Part shown: positions 5,688-13,482 of the stretch, piece by piece | How positions within the stretch are numbered: the first letter of the stretch is position 1 | How the letters are laid out: each line of letters begins with the position of its first letter | Origin: a virus | Virus record (IMG/VR): IMGVR_UViG_3300027905_000635 | Location: 1-25,835 of that record | Length of the DNA: 25,835 bases | Strand: one strand, 5' to 3' | The notes under the pieces: generated by a model | Told to the model about the DNA's origin: nothing | The model's input: only the letters and a program-made list of their open reading frames with translations | Database searches by the model: none | Made by a program: the position numbers and the translations under genes

Positions 5688-6485
5688 GTGTCCGTCAGCT
5701 GCCTCGTCAAGTTCGTCCAAGGGCTGACCGTCGGGACCCCCGGGGTCGCCCTGATCGGGGCGACGGGGACCTCGGTGACGGTCTCGAACGGGGGGACGAA
5801 CCCGGCGCCGGACCCGGGGACCTGGACCTTCGACGTGCTCGGGGTGCCGAGCTCGAGCTCCGTCCCGACGGGGGTGGTGCAGACCGGGCCGACCCCGACG
5901 TGGAACTTCACCCCGGACGTGCCCGGCTGCTACGTCGTCTCGCTGACGGTCGTCGACGACACGACCGGGGCCGCGAGCACGGACGTCCGGGCGTTCGGGA
6001 TCTACACGTCGCTCGGGGCGCCGTACCTGATCCCGGCCTTCACGGGGGACGACAAGAGCCTGAACTTCGGCTCGCAGACGACCGGCTGGGACGTCTACAT
6101 GGAGGCGTGGCTGAACCTCCTGCTCGCGCTCGCGACGGGGGCGGTCCCGGCGAACATCGTGAACGTCGTCGCGCCGGGGACGATCGCGGCCGCGCCGGGC
6201 GCGCGCTACTACGTCGACCTCGGGGTCGCCGGCGGGGACGTGACGTTTACGACGGCGGGGAGCATCGGGGCGAGGCAGAGCTTCTTCGTGAAGCTCGTCG
6301 ACCCCACCGGGGTCGGGACGGGCGGGCACAAGGTGACGGTCGAGCCGATCGTCGCCGGGCTCCACGTCGAGTCGCGCGCCTTCCCCGGGACGCTGAACGC
6401 CCTCGACTCGGCGAGCTACCTGATGACCGTGCTCGGCGACGAGGTCGAGCTGGAGAGCAACGATGGAACGAACCTCTGGGCATAG
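5688..6485 (+). CDS. PKD-like domain protein, probable tail/fibre component
   Basis: This 265-residue protein has an N-terminal Ig/PKD-like fold: a turn around GGTNPAPDPGTWTFDV, then WNFTPDVPGCYVVSLTVVDD, the typical 'Tp G.Y.v.LtV.d' strand pair, over about residues 20-105. The C-terminal half carries a hydrophobic helix (WLNLLLALATGAV) and a strand-rich region with ARYYVDLG and QSFFVKLVD. PKD-like domains are common in phage tail and adhesin proteins that contact sugars or proteins. It is leaderless with a GTG start. Its 3' end overlaps the next gene by 23 bases. Confidence 0.66.
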   Translation: MSVSCLVKFVQGLTVGTPGVALIGATGTSVTVSNGGTNPAPDPGTWTFDVLGVPSSSSVPTGVVQTGPTPTWNFTPDVPGCYVVSLTVVDDTTGAASTDVRAFGIYTSLGAPYLIPAFTGDDKSLNFGSQTTGWDVYMEAWLNLLLALATGAVPANIVNVVAPGTIAAAPGARYYVDLGVAGGDVTFTTAGSIGARQSFFVKLVDPTGVGTGGHKVTVEPIVAGLHVESRAFPGTLNALDSASYLMTVLGDEVELESNDGTNLWA

Positions 6486-8967
6486 GGCGATCGTCGCCGC
6501 GCTCGCGGCATCCCTCCTCGGGGGGGCGCTCGCGCTCGGCTGCCCGTCGCCGTCGAAGGGCGGGCCGGACGCGGGGCAGGCGCCGACCGCCGCGGGCTCC
6601 GACGCGGGGGCTCCGCAGAAGCTCGGCACCGGCAACGTCTTCCCGGTCTGGATCAACGACGGGAGCGCGGGCTTCACCCCCCGGATGACGATGCCCGCGT
6701 CCGCCTCCGGCGGCGGTCTGATCGTGGACGGCTCGGCGCCGACCTTCAGCTTCTACGTGAACAAGGGCGGCTCCGACGCGAACCTCTGCAGCCTGCTCTC
6801 GCCGTGCCTGACGATCGCGCGCGCGGAGAGCCTCGTGAAGGGGCTCTCCGGGCTCGGTCTGGTCGAGACCGGCGCGGGCTACGACACGGCGGTCCAGTAC
6901 GCCGAGATCTTCCTGGGCCCGGGCAACTACCAGGAGGTCGTTCCCGCGCTCCCGTGGCTCTACGTCGTGGCGCAGGACATCGCGGGCACGAGCGGCATCC
7001 AGGGCGTGAGCATCGACCCGAGCTACTACCTCACGTCGGGCGTGACCTTCTCCGGCTTCACCGGGCTCCTCATCGGAGGCGACTTCCCCGATGGCGGACG
7101 CCCACCCGACTCCGTGCTCGACTTCAATGCTGGCGGGCATGCAATCCCAGAGGGCGAGGTCAATTTCCAGCAGTGCTCATTCGCAACGAACCTCACGGCG
7201 ACCGCGGCGGGGACATCGAACACCGAGGCGGTCACATTTACCGCGAGCTACTTCTACACCACGAATTTCTCCGCGGTCGGCGTCTACGTCTTCTCGTCGA
7301 AGAGCACGTTCGGCAGCGTCTCATGCGCGTCAACGTCGACGAACCAATGTGGCTGGCAGTCGCAGCAGGACACCATCAGCTTCGGGAGCACCCCGAGCGT
7401 CTTCGACTCCACGGCGGGGCAGATCGTCAGCGCGTACATGGTCGACACCGCCGTGGACTGCGCGTCGGGCGGCATCACGCTGACGGGCTCTCTGACGACC
7501 TACTCGGCGACCGCGGGGGGCATCCCCCCGCCCTGGTGCGTCACGCTCACGCCGTTCGACGGCGGGGTCCCCGCGCTCGTCCCGCTCACGGGCATCAACA
7601 CGCTCTCGACGGACGGTGGGACGATCGGGCAGGTCGCGACGATCTGCGACGCGGGCGCCGGGGTGCTCCCGGTGTGGTGCCCTCAGTCGGTCGAGGCGGG
7701 ATCGTCCTTCGACGCGAACACGCTGAGCATCACGGGCGGGGTGGCCTGCACCTTCTCCGGCGGGGTCTGTGCGTCGACCTGCACGGGGGCGACGGGCAGC
7801 ACGCTCGGGTGCGTGCAGCTGGCGGGCGACCTGCAGGCGGGGACCGCGTCGTCGCCCCAGGTAGGCGGGCTCTGCGGCAGCGAGATCATCTGCCAGGCGA
7901 CGGGCGAGCTGCGGTGGTCGAGCGGGGCGACGGCGATGACGCTCGATGCCGTGTCGACTTCGGCCACACCGGGCGTGGATCTGAGGCTCAAGGGTCAAGT
8001 ATCCACGGCTAACCCCGGGACGAGTGGAAACGTTGTAGCCGTCCTGACTCCTCCAGTGGGGGCCGGCTCTGAAGCCCACGTCTACATCGATCGAACGCTA
8101 GGGACGCACTACTTCGCGTTCGGTGCGTATCCCGGCTTCGAGAGTTCGGATGGGGCTTTCTGGATTGGGGCTCCCCTGACGCTCGATGCAGCCCACATCT
8201 TCGGATACTCGAATGGGACCGATTCGCGGATCAACGGGTCGGCGTCGGCAGGATTCACGCTCTCCGGCATCAACGCGCTTCTTGCGACTTTTTCCACGAG
8301 CGAGGTCGGCGTAGCCGCCGGTTTCAACTTCAACATTGGCGCAACGAGTGGCTCCTATGGCGGCGGCGTTGGCGTGCTCGGCCTCCACAACGCCGGGACG
8401 AACCCGACGACGGTTCCCACCGCCGAAGGCGTCGTCTGGGAGGGTCTTACGGGGGATGGGCTCCACGGTACAGGGCCCAGCGGGGCTGGGTACTTCAATG
8501 ACTGGATGTTCTCTCCTACGGCGAGCCCGAGCCCCGGGAACACCGCGCTCAATACACAAGCCACGCTAGTTCACGTCCCGCACGTCGGATACGCGAGGAC
8601 GTCTACGACGGCCGCAGTCGCCGTCTACAACTTCCCGCTCGCCTCGGGTCACGCGGTCGGCGTCCACGCCTACTGCACGGGGCGCCTGACCGCGAACGGG
8701 TCCGGGTGTTCGGGCTCGTGCCTCACGGGCGGATCGGTCTACGAGGAAGCTATCACCATGTTCACCAACGTCTCCGGGACGCTGACCCAGGGGAACGACA
8801 CTATCGGCGGATCTGGGGCCCCTGTCGCCCAGAGCGCGATCTCGTCGCTCGTCCCGGCTATCACGTTCACCAACCCGAGCACGAACCTCGTTCAGCTCAA
8901 CGTCGCCCAGACGAACGGCACGACCGCCGTGGACTGGACGTGTTGGGACGAGAGTACGTTCGACTGA
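6463..8967 (+). CDS. Large lipobox-bearing beta-helix fibre/adhesin-like protein
   Basis: This 834-residue protein begins with a basic n-region, the hydrophobic stretch AIVAALAASLLGGALALGC (Cys27 lipobox) and then an Asp-Ala-Gly-rich linker (GGPDAGQAP, GSDAGAP). Around residue 90 comes FYVNKGGSDANLC, then SPCLTIARA, the start typical of secreted right-handed beta-helix proteins, followed by long Ser/Thr/Gly-rich strand repeats. The C-terminal 250 residues look like a separate fibre tip. Bases about 7120-7400 and 7960-8600 are visibly less GC-rich with different codon choice, suggesting patchwork exchange. A virion fibre with a lipoprotein signal is unusual; it may be placed on the host surface instead. 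The ATG lies 23 bases inside the previous gene. Confidence 0.68.
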   Translation: MERTSGHRAIVAALAASLLGGALALGCPSPSKGGPDAGQAPTAAGSDAGAPQKLGTGNVFPVWINDGSAGFTPRMTMPASASGGGLIVDGSAPTFSFYVNKGGSDANLCSLLSPCLTIARAESLVKGLSGLGLVETGAGYDTAVQYAEIFLGPGNYQEVVPALPWLYVVAQDIAGTSGIQGVSIDPSYYLTSGVTFSGFTGLLIGGDFPDGGRPPDSVLDFNAGGHAIPEGEVNFQQCSFATNLTATAAGTSNTEAVTFTASYFYTTNFSAVGVYVFSSKSTFGSVSCASTSTNQCGWQSQQDTISFGSTPSVFDSTAGQIVSAYMVDTAVDCASGGITLTGSLTTYSATAGGIPPPWCVTLTPFDGGVPALVPLTGINTLSTDGGTIGQVATICDAGAGVLPVWCPQSVEAGSSFDANTLSITGGVACTFSGGVCASTCTGATGSTLGCVQLAGDLQAGTASSPQVGGLCGSEIICQATGELRWSSGATAMTLDAVSTSATPGVDLRLKGQVSTANPGTSGNVVAVLTPPVGAGSEAHVYIDRTLGTHYFAFGAYPGFESSDGAFWIGAPLTLDAAHIFGYSNGTDSRINGSASAGFTLSGINALLATFSTSEVGVAAGFNFNIGATSGSYGGGVGVLGLHNAGTNPTTVPTAEGVVWEGLTGDGLHGTGPSGAGYFNDWMFSPTASPSPGNTALNTQATLVHVPHVGYARTSTTAAVAVYNFPLASGHAVGVHAYCTGRLTANGSGCSGSCLTGGSVYEEAITMFTNVSGTLTQGNDTIGGSGAPVAQSAISSLVPAITFTNPSTNLVQLNVAQTNGTTAVDWTCWDESTFD

Positions 8968-9146
8968 TGCTCTCCCGCGCCCACATCGCCCTCGACGCGA
9001 CGCTCCTGCTCCTGCTCCTCGCGGACGGCGCGGATCAGCGGTTCTTCGCGGTAGCGATCCCGTGGTCGCTCTGGACGCTGTGGGTGGTCCTCGATGGAGC
9101 TCGGCAGCGGCGCGAGACGGAGCGCAGAGAGGACGCGGTGCGATGA
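8967..9146 (+). CDS. Small two-segment membrane protein (holin-like)
   Basis: This 59-residue protein has a first hydrophobic segment at about residues 7-20 (IALDATLLLLLLAD), a short loop (GADQR), a second at about 26-44 (FFAVAIPWSLWTLWVVLDG) and a charged, Arg/Glu-rich C-terminal tail (RQRRETERRED). The pattern fits a small class II-type holin or a membrane accessory. The ATG overlaps the fibre gene's stop (TGATG) and its own stop overlaps the next ATG (ATGA), so it sits in a tightly coupled string with a lipoprotein and a coiled-coil protein. Confidence 0.6.
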   Translation: MLSRAHIALDATLLLLLLADGADQRFFAVAIPWSLWTLWVVLDGARQRRETERREDAVR

Positions 9147-9352
9147 CGATCCACGAGGCTGTAGTCATTCTCGGTCGGCGGTGCCGCGCGGGCCTGCTCG
9201 TCCTCGCGGCCGCGGTCGTCTTCGCGGCCGTCGGCTGCTCCCCTCGTTCGACGGCGAAAAGGCTCGGGGTCGGAGCGGCCGACGCGGGTTCGGACGTCGT
9301 CGGTTGTCGGCGGTGGGGGACGACCCGCGGTCTTCGGGCGTGCCATCAGTGA
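9143..9352 (+). CDS. Small lipoprotein
   Basis: This 69-residue protein has a basic n-region (GRRCRAG), a hydrophobic core (LLVLAAAVVFAAVGC) and lipobox AVGC, giving a mature protein of about 35 residues. The mature part contains another Asp-Ala-Gly motif (GAADAGSDVVGC). Being coupled by four-base overlaps to a small membrane protein upstream and a coiled-coil protein downstream, it may form a second envelope or lysis module. An o-spanin role is possible; the mature part is less Pro-rich than typical Rz1. Confidence 0.58.
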   Translation: MTIHEAVVILGRRCRAGLLVLAAAVVFAAVGCSPRSTAKRLGVGAADAGSDVVGCRRWGTTRGLRACHQ

Positions 9353-10077
9353 CCGACGCGCGCCTGGCCGAGGGGCTCGCCAACGTCACCGCCGAGCTCC
9401 GCCTACACGAGGAGCGCGAGGAGCACGCCCTCGCGGACTTCGCGAGCGAGCTGCGCGCGATCCAGAAGTCGATCGCGACCGTCGCGGACGAGGTGCACGA
9501 GGTCCACCAGTCGCTCCCCGAGCTCGTCCGGACGAGCGGGGCGCTCCTCGCGCGGGCGAACGAGCACGAGCGGCGCATCCGGGCGGCCGAGATGAACGGG
9601 ACCGGGAGCAAGCAGAAGATCGAGCAGCACGAGAAGCGGCTCGGCGATCTGGAGAAGCTCCCCCACGCGCGGCCGCCCTACCCGAGCCTGAAGGACCTCT
9701 CGAGTCTCGACGACGACGACGGCGACACGCCGGCCGAGCGCACGAGCCCCGGCGGGCGGCGCGTGATGGACGACCATCGTTGGGCCCAGATCGAGGAGAA
9801 GCACGCGCAGACCGAGCGGGCGCTCGACAAGGTTCGGCAGGAGCTCGACGGGGCGGAGCGCGCGCGGCTGATCGAGGCGGCGCGGGCCGAGACGGCGGAG
9901 GCGACGAGGGCTCAGATCGCCGAGGAGGCGGAGGAGAAGGTCCGGGTCGCGGACGCGCACAACCTCGCGCGCTGGCGGCAGGTGAAGATCGCGGTCGGGG
10001 CCGCGGGGCCGGTGCTCATCGGGCTCTGGGAGGGCGGCAAGCACCTCTTCGACTTCTTCGTCCACCTCGCGCGCTAG
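9349..10077 (+). CDS. Coiled-coil protein with C-terminal membrane segment
   Basis: This 242-residue protein starts with GTG in a GTGA overlap with the previous stop. Two long charged helices likely to form coiled coils cover about residues 8-110 and 140-215, separated by a Pro/Asp-rich hinge (LSSLDDDDGD). The C-terminus has a hydrophobic stretch (IAVGAAGPVLIGLW) and then an amphipathic end (GGKHLFDFFVHLAR). That layout suits a tail-anchored membrane protein. With the lipoprotein before it, it could be the inner-membrane partner of a spanin-like bridge, though real i-spanins carry the membrane segment at the N-terminus. I recognise no family. It ends 1 base before the GGTCGG arm of palindrome copy 3. 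Confidence 0.6.
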   Translation: MTDARLAEGLANVTAELRLHEEREEHALADFASELRAIQKSIATVADEVHEVHQSLPELVRTSGALLARANEHERRIRAAEMNGTGSKQKIEQHEKRLGDLEKLPHARPPYPSLKDLSSLDDDDGDTPAERTSPGGRRVMDDHRWAQIEEKHAQTERALDKVRQELDGAERARLIEAARAETAEATRAQIAEEAEEKVRVADAHNLARWRQVKIAVGAAGPVLIGLWEGGKHLFDFFVHLAR

Positions 10078-10081
10078 GGGT

Positions 10082-10099
10082 CGGAAACCCGGGTTTCCG
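10082..10099. repeat. Palindrome copy 3 (18-bp core)
   Basis: The core is exact. The left arm keeps GGGT but the right arm changes to GGTAGGGT, so it abuts the -10-like TAGGGT of the portal gene with a single base between. Confidence 0.9.
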
Positions 10100-10100
10100 G

Positions 10101-10106
10101 TAGGGT
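10101..10106 (+). promoter_or_regulatory. Candidate -10 box for the portal gene
   Basis: TAGGGT lies 12 bases before the ATG at 10119. If used, the leader is only a few bases long. The palindrome would occupy the region normally holding the -35 box and spacer. Confidence 0.4.
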
Positions 10107-10118
10107 GGGCGGCGAGCC

Positions 10119-11861
10119 ATGGCGAACGCGATCGAGCTGCTCGGGAGCTTCAACCCGTCGGGGGCGGCGAGGGAGGAGGGCGCCGGGCTCGGCCCGATCC
10201 GGCTGGGGGCGAACTTCCGGGCGAAGACGATCCTCGAGAGCGAGCGCTACCGGGAGCTCTCGTTCAAGCAGGCGTACTTCAAGTGCACGCAGCACCACGG
10301 GAAGACCTTCGACTTCGAGGGGCGGGCGGCGCGCCCGGGGCCGCCGAGCTCGATGCCGTTCCTCTCGCAGGAGAAGAGCGCCGCCTACGTCCCGCTGACG
10401 CTCCGAAAGCCGTCCTCGCCGTTCCGGCTCGCGAAGCTGCAGGTCAACGCGTTCACGGCGCTCCTGCTCGGCGAGCAGCGCTGGCCGCGGGTCGAGACGC
10501 CGGGCGACGACGCGGCGGGCGACTACGCGAACGCGCTCTGCGACGCGGCGAGCATGCAGGCGCGGTTCATCCAGGGGCGGGCGGAGGGCGGCTCCTGCGG
10601 CACCGTCGGCTTCTCCTGGAGCTTCCACCTCGGGCGGCCGAGGGTCACCGTCCACTCGGCGAAGCACTTGTTCGTGCACCGTTGGATGGACCGCGACCTG
10701 CTCGTCCCCGCCGAGGTCTCGGAGGTCTACCGCTGCCCGAGGGACGAGTGGGACCCGATGAAGGGCGGGTTCGTCCGGAACTTCTACTGGCACCACCGCT
10801 ACTGGGACGAGCAGCTCGACGTGACGATGGTCCCGGTCCGCTGCGACCCGAAGGTCGAGCCGATCTGGGTCCCGGACGAGGCGAGCTCGGCGAGGCACGG
10901 CAACGGGTTCGCCCCGTTCGTCTGGTGCCAGAACCTCCCGAGCGACGAGGTCGACGGGGAGGCGGACTACGACGGGCTCTACGAGAACTTCGACACGCTC
11001 GACGTGGTCAACTCGATCCTCGCGAAGGGCTGCGTGCTGAACCTCGACCCGACGCTGGTGGTGAACGTCGACCCGATGCGGCAGGGGGACGTGAAGAAGG
11101 GGAGCGAGCACGCGCTCTGGGTCGGCGAGGGCGGCGGGGCGAGCTACCTCGAGCTGGTCGGCACGAGCGTCGACGCGGGGCTGAAGTACTTCGAGCAGCT
11201 GAAGCGGAACGCGAACGACGTCGCGCAGTGCGTGCTGCCCGACCCGAACGAGGTCGCGGCGCAGGGGATCTCGAGCGTCGCGCTGAAGGTCATCTACGCG
11301 CCGATGATCGCGAAGTGCGACGTGCTCCGCGAGCAGTACGGGGAGGCGCTCCGGCGGATCGTCTCGCAGATGATGACGGTCGTCCGGCGCCGGGCGCAGG
11401 AGGGGGGGTTCCTCTATCTCCCGCCGCGGACGAAGGACGGGGAGGCCGACCCGACGCCGAGGACCCCGGGGCTGAGCAGCGACTACGAGCTGCTCTGGGG
11501 GTCGTACTTCCAGACGACGCCGTCCGACCGACAGGCGCTGCTCGCGAGCTTGACGACGGCGAGCGGCGGGCTCGCGGTCGTCTCGCAGCAGACGGCGGTG
11601 ATGGAGGCGGCCGCCGCGATCGGGAAGGATCCGGAGGAGGAGTGGGCGCGCTATCGGGCGGAGAAGGCGGAGCGGGACGCGCGGAGCGCGACGCTCTTCG
11701 ACGACGCGGACTCGGGCGGGCGGCAGGCGCTGATGAGCATCGACACGAAGGACGGGAATCGCATCGCGGTTGCCGGAGCCGGCGGAGCGCCTGGGAAAGG
11801 CGGGGCTGGGGGAGCCGGAGGCGATTCAGGCGGGGGTGGGTTTTCCGAGGCGGGGCCGTGA
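10119..11861 (+). CDS. Portal protein (SPP1 gp6-like)
   Basis: This 580-residue protein is of portal size. It has a soluble N-terminal wing region, a segment FDTLDVVNSILAKG and a strand-turn region (LWVGEGGGASYLELVG). Then come the long helices characteristic of gp6-like portals: ALKVIYAPMIAKCDVLREQYG and EALRRIVSQMMTVVRRR. The Gly-rich C-terminus is probably disordered. Portals form the twelve-fold ring through which DNA enters and leaves the capsid. Position ahead of the minor head protein, scaffold and capsid genes agrees. Its last 36 bases are overlapped by the convergent HNH-like gene, suggesting that insertion altered or replaced the 3' end. Confidence 0.85.
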   Translation: MANAIELLGSFNPSGAAREEGAGLGPIRLGANFRAKTILESERYRELSFKQAYFKCTQHHGKTFDFEGRAARPGPPSSMPFLSQEKSAAYVPLTLRKPSSPFRLAKLQVNAFTALLLGEQRWPRVETPGDDAAGDYANALCDAASMQARFIQGRAEGGSCGTVGFSWSFHLGRPRVTVHSAKHLFVHRWMDRDLLVPAEVSEVYRCPRDEWDPMKGGFVRNFYWHHRYWDEQLDVTMVPVRCDPKVEPIWVPDEASSARHGNGFAPFVWCQNLPSDEVDGEADYDGLYENFDTLDVVNSILAKGCVLNLDPTLVVNVDPMRQGDVKKGSEHALWVGEGGGASYLELVGTSVDAGLKYFEQLKRNANDVAQCVLPDPNEVAAQGISSVALKVIYAPMIAKCDVLREQYGEALRRIVSQMMTVVRRRAQEGGFLYLPPRTKDGEADPTPRTPGLSSDYELLWGSYFQTTPSDRQALLASLTTASGGLAVVSQQTAVMEAAAAIGKDPEEEWARYRAEKAERDARSATLFDDADSGGRQALMSIDTKDGNRIAVAGAGGAPGKGGAGGAGGDSGGGGFSEAGP

Positions 11862-12467
11862 GTGGGCAAGCGTTTCTGCATCGCTCCAACCATGTCGGAT
11901 CCGATAAACGATCGTGCTCGCCGGGATGCCGAGTCGGCGAGCCCACTCGGCCGACGACGCGGTCTCGCCGCCGAGCGTGATCGAGATCGGATCGCGCCGA
12001 GTGGGTGTCCCGAGCGCTTCTTCGAGGGGCCAGCCGTAGCGCGCGAGTCGATGCTGCAGCGTAGACGGTTCTAGCCCTACGTGTTCCGCCCATTCGACGA
12101 GGCACATCGTGATGCCGGCGTAGGTGAGAAGAACGTTGGTGCGGCGGTTGCGACCTTGCTCTAGGGCCGTCGCCCAGCGGACGTTCCCCGGTTCGTAGTC
12201 GCCGTCGTTGTCGGGGAAGCGATCGAGCGTGTGGAGCAGGCTCGGCTTCGATCCAACGTCTTTGAGGAAGCGCACGAAGTCGCTTCGCCACTGATCGCAC
12301 ACGCCGATTCCGCGGCCACCGTATCGGCGGAACGCCGGGCACCGGGGGTTGAAGCACCGATCCAACATGGCTCGCCAGGATCGATACTCGGGGCTGGAGC
12401 CGGTGCAGGGAGAATGCCCGTGCTTGAAGTTGTAGTGATCACGACCACGCTTGGGGTTACGGTTCAT
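11826..12467 (-). CDS. HNH-like endonuclease with two C-terminal helix-turn-helix modules
   Basis: This 213-residue protein (start MNRNPKRGRD) matches a phage nuclease-like family. The motifs are YRSWRAMLDRC (28-38), RRYGGRGIGVCDQW (47-60), LDRFPDNDGDYEPGNVRW (81-98) and then a basic NRR. Residues 114-155 and 162-203 are two related modules (VEWAEHVGLEPSTLQHRL and AEWARRLGIPASTIVYRI), like the NUMOD-type DNA-binding repeats of homing endonucleases. Shine-Dalgarno AGGAGG lies 9 bases ahead of the ATG. GC content is clearly lower than that of flanking genes, orientation is opposite, and its end overlaps the portal gene. All of this suggests recent insertion as a free-standing homing gene. Nuclease activity is inferred; the classic HNH residues are not all identifiable. 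Confidence 0.72.
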   Translation of the reverse strand: MNRNPKRGRDHYNFKHGHSPCTGSSPEYRSWRAMLDRCFNPRCPAFRRYGGRGIGVCDQWRSDFVRFLKDVGSKPSLLHTLDRFPDNDGDYEPGNVRWATALEQGRNRRTNVLLTYAGITMCLVEWAEHVGLEPSTLQHRLARYGWPLEEALGTPTRRDPISITLGGETASSAEWARRLGIPASTIVYRIRHGWSDAETLAHSRPRLGKPTPA

Positions 12468-12492
12468 CTCGTAGCGCCTCCTGCGCGCTGCC

Positions 12493-12534
12493 GGGCTCGG
12501 GGCGCTTGCAACGCCGCCGAGCCCAAGTCTATCT
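12493..12534. promoter_or_regulatory. Divergent promoters and leader hairpin between 12467 and 12543
   Basis: On the minus strand TAGACT (12531-12526) can serve the HNH-like gene. On the plus strand CTATCT (12529-12534) lies 8 bases before the GTG at 12543. A strong hairpin pairs GGGCTCGGGGCG (12493-12504) with CGCC-G-CCGAGCCC (12512-12524), 12 bp with one bulged base. It would form the 5' end of the minus transcript. Confidence 0.42.
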
Positions 12535-12542
12535 CGTTGGGG

Positions 12543-12740
12543 GTGGGGCTCGTCGGCAAACCGGGGGGTCGAGGCAGGGCGGCCCCTGACCCGCGGCTGC
12601 ACCTCGTCCACGTCGTCGCGCAGCACGCGGCGTGGGCGCGGGGGATCTGCGCGTGCTCTCTCTGCGAGCGGGCGGAGCGGCTCGGGCTCGTCCCGAAGGG
12701 CTGCTCGAAGGTCGGCCGGAAGCCCGGGCGCTCGCCTTAG
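12543..12740 (+). CDS. Small Cys-rich basic protein
   Basis: This 65-residue protein with GTG start has an N-terminal Gly/Lys/Arg segment, a helix (LHLVHVVAQHAAWARG) and a Cys cluster CACSLC with a fourth Cys in PKGCSK, followed by a basic tail. Three or four Cys plus two His could bind zinc. I recognise no named family. It lacks a ribosome site and fits the leaderless pattern, with CTATCT 8 bases upstream. Third codon positions are mostly G/C in this frame from 12543 on, whereas the same frame upstream of 12543 is poor, which supports this start. Confidence 0.55.
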   Translation: MGLVGKPGGRGRAAPDPRLHLVHVVAQHAAWARGICACSLCERAERLGLVPKGCSKVGRKPGRSP

Positions 12741-12753
12741 TCTCGTCGGGCGC

Positions 12754-12759
12754 CATGAT
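12754..12759 (+). promoter_or_regulatory. CATGATGGGG-type promoter
   Basis: CATGAT followed by GGGGGG. The start would lie near 12766, giving a leader of about 45 bases that contains a GGAGCG/CGCTCC hairpin and the Shine-Dalgarno GGAGGAAAAG ahead of 12812. Confidence 0.42.
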
Positions 12760-12811
12760 GGGGGGTAGGAGCGCGGGCGGCTCGCCTCGCTCCCGGCGCG
12801 CGGAGGAAAAG

Positions 12812-12982
12812 ATGCACGAGGCCCATGGTCGAGAGTCGGCCGACGACTACCCCAACGCGACGCACTGCCCCTGCGTGGGCGTCGCGCCGCCGGCGACCCA
12901 AGAGGAGTGCGCCGAGGCGGGCTGTCGCTACTGTATTCACTCGCAGGCGAGAGACCTGAAGCGACGGAAGGCGCGCTCCTAG
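12812..12982 (+). CDS. Small Cys-rich protein (possible zinc knuckle)
   Basis: This 56-residue protein begins MHEAHGRESADD. It has CPC at residues 19-21, then Cys38 and Cys41 (in AGCRYC), a His nearby and a basic C-terminus (KRRKARS). The spacing could hold one zinc ion. A strong Shine-Dalgarno sequence (GGAGGAAAAG) decides this start over the in-frame ATGs at 12755 and 12758, which belong to the promoter. Function unknown; it lies in the accessory block between portal and minor head genes. Confidence 0.55.
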   Translation: MHEAHGRESADDYPNATHCPCVGVAPPATQEECAEAGCRYCIHSQARDLKRRKARS

Positions 12983-13006
12983 CTATGCGCGCGGAGGGCT
13001 TCGACC

Positions 13007-13300
13007 ATGGTTGAGACGATCGTTCGACGGACCATCCTGGAGAAGGTCGGCGAGGACTTCGGACCCGAGGCCAGGGTTCGGTTTACGCTACCCAACGGAG
13101 CCATCGTCGAGGTTTGCCACGCGGGCCGACAAGACCCGGAGGTTCGCCCGTGGCCCGCGAATGACCTGTACGACCTGATCCACTACGAGACGACAGAGAC
13201 GGGCAAGTGGGCGCTCCGGCTCTTCGACAAGTACGAGCGCGAAGGCTACCCGGCTCCGTGTCCGGAAGCGTACCGACTGGTGCGCGACGGGTCGAAATAA
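13007..13300 (+). CDS. Hypothetical protein (97 aa)
   Basis: This 97-residue protein begins MVETIVRRTILEKVG, with a strand-rich middle (ARVRFTLPNGAIVEVCHAG) and a helical C-terminal half (NDLYDLIHYETTETGKW, RLFDKYEREGY). I recognise no domain. Shine-Dalgarno GGAGG precedes the ATG. GC content is lower and codon choice more even than in the head genes, like the neighbours up to 14205, suggesting an accessory block of separate origin. Confidence 0.6.
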   Translation: MVETIVRRTILEKVGEDFGPEARVRFTLPNGAIVEVCHAGRQDPEVRPWPANDLYDLIHYETTETGKWALRLFDKYEREGYPAPCPEAYRLVRDGSK

Positions 13301-13482
13301 TGAGCGCCGTCGTGCGCGCGATGAACTTTGGAGCGGGTTTGCGAAATCTGACCCGTAGGAGCACCGGATGGTAAACCGGCCATTGGAGACGGATGCGGGA
13401 CGCCGTCACCTCGAATGCTCCCGTCTCCCCCGCGGACGCTCCGAAGAGCGGGGACGTAATTCGACGAGAAGGAGGGTTTGCG
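13301..13482 (+). other. Intergenic leader region with hairpin
   Basis: No gene is convincing here. A stem pairs GGAGACGG (13385-13392) with CCGTCTCC (13421-13428). The in-frame ATG at 13393 directly behind the first arm would lengthen the next protein by 30 residues, but its ribosome site is poorer than the one at 13471-13475. The segment may be the leader of the next gene. Confidence 0.3.

Noticed and set aside
5031-6677. 548-codon open frame on the minus strand
   Set aside because: Arg/Pro/Asp-rich shadow of the plus-strand genes at 5064 and 5688. It has no promoter or ribosome site, and plus-strand frames have proper third-position bias.
6804-8012. 402-codon plus-strand frame inside the fibre gene
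   Set aside because: The product is Arg/Gly/His-rich without fold signals. The overlapping frame carries the signal peptide and beta-helix motifs.
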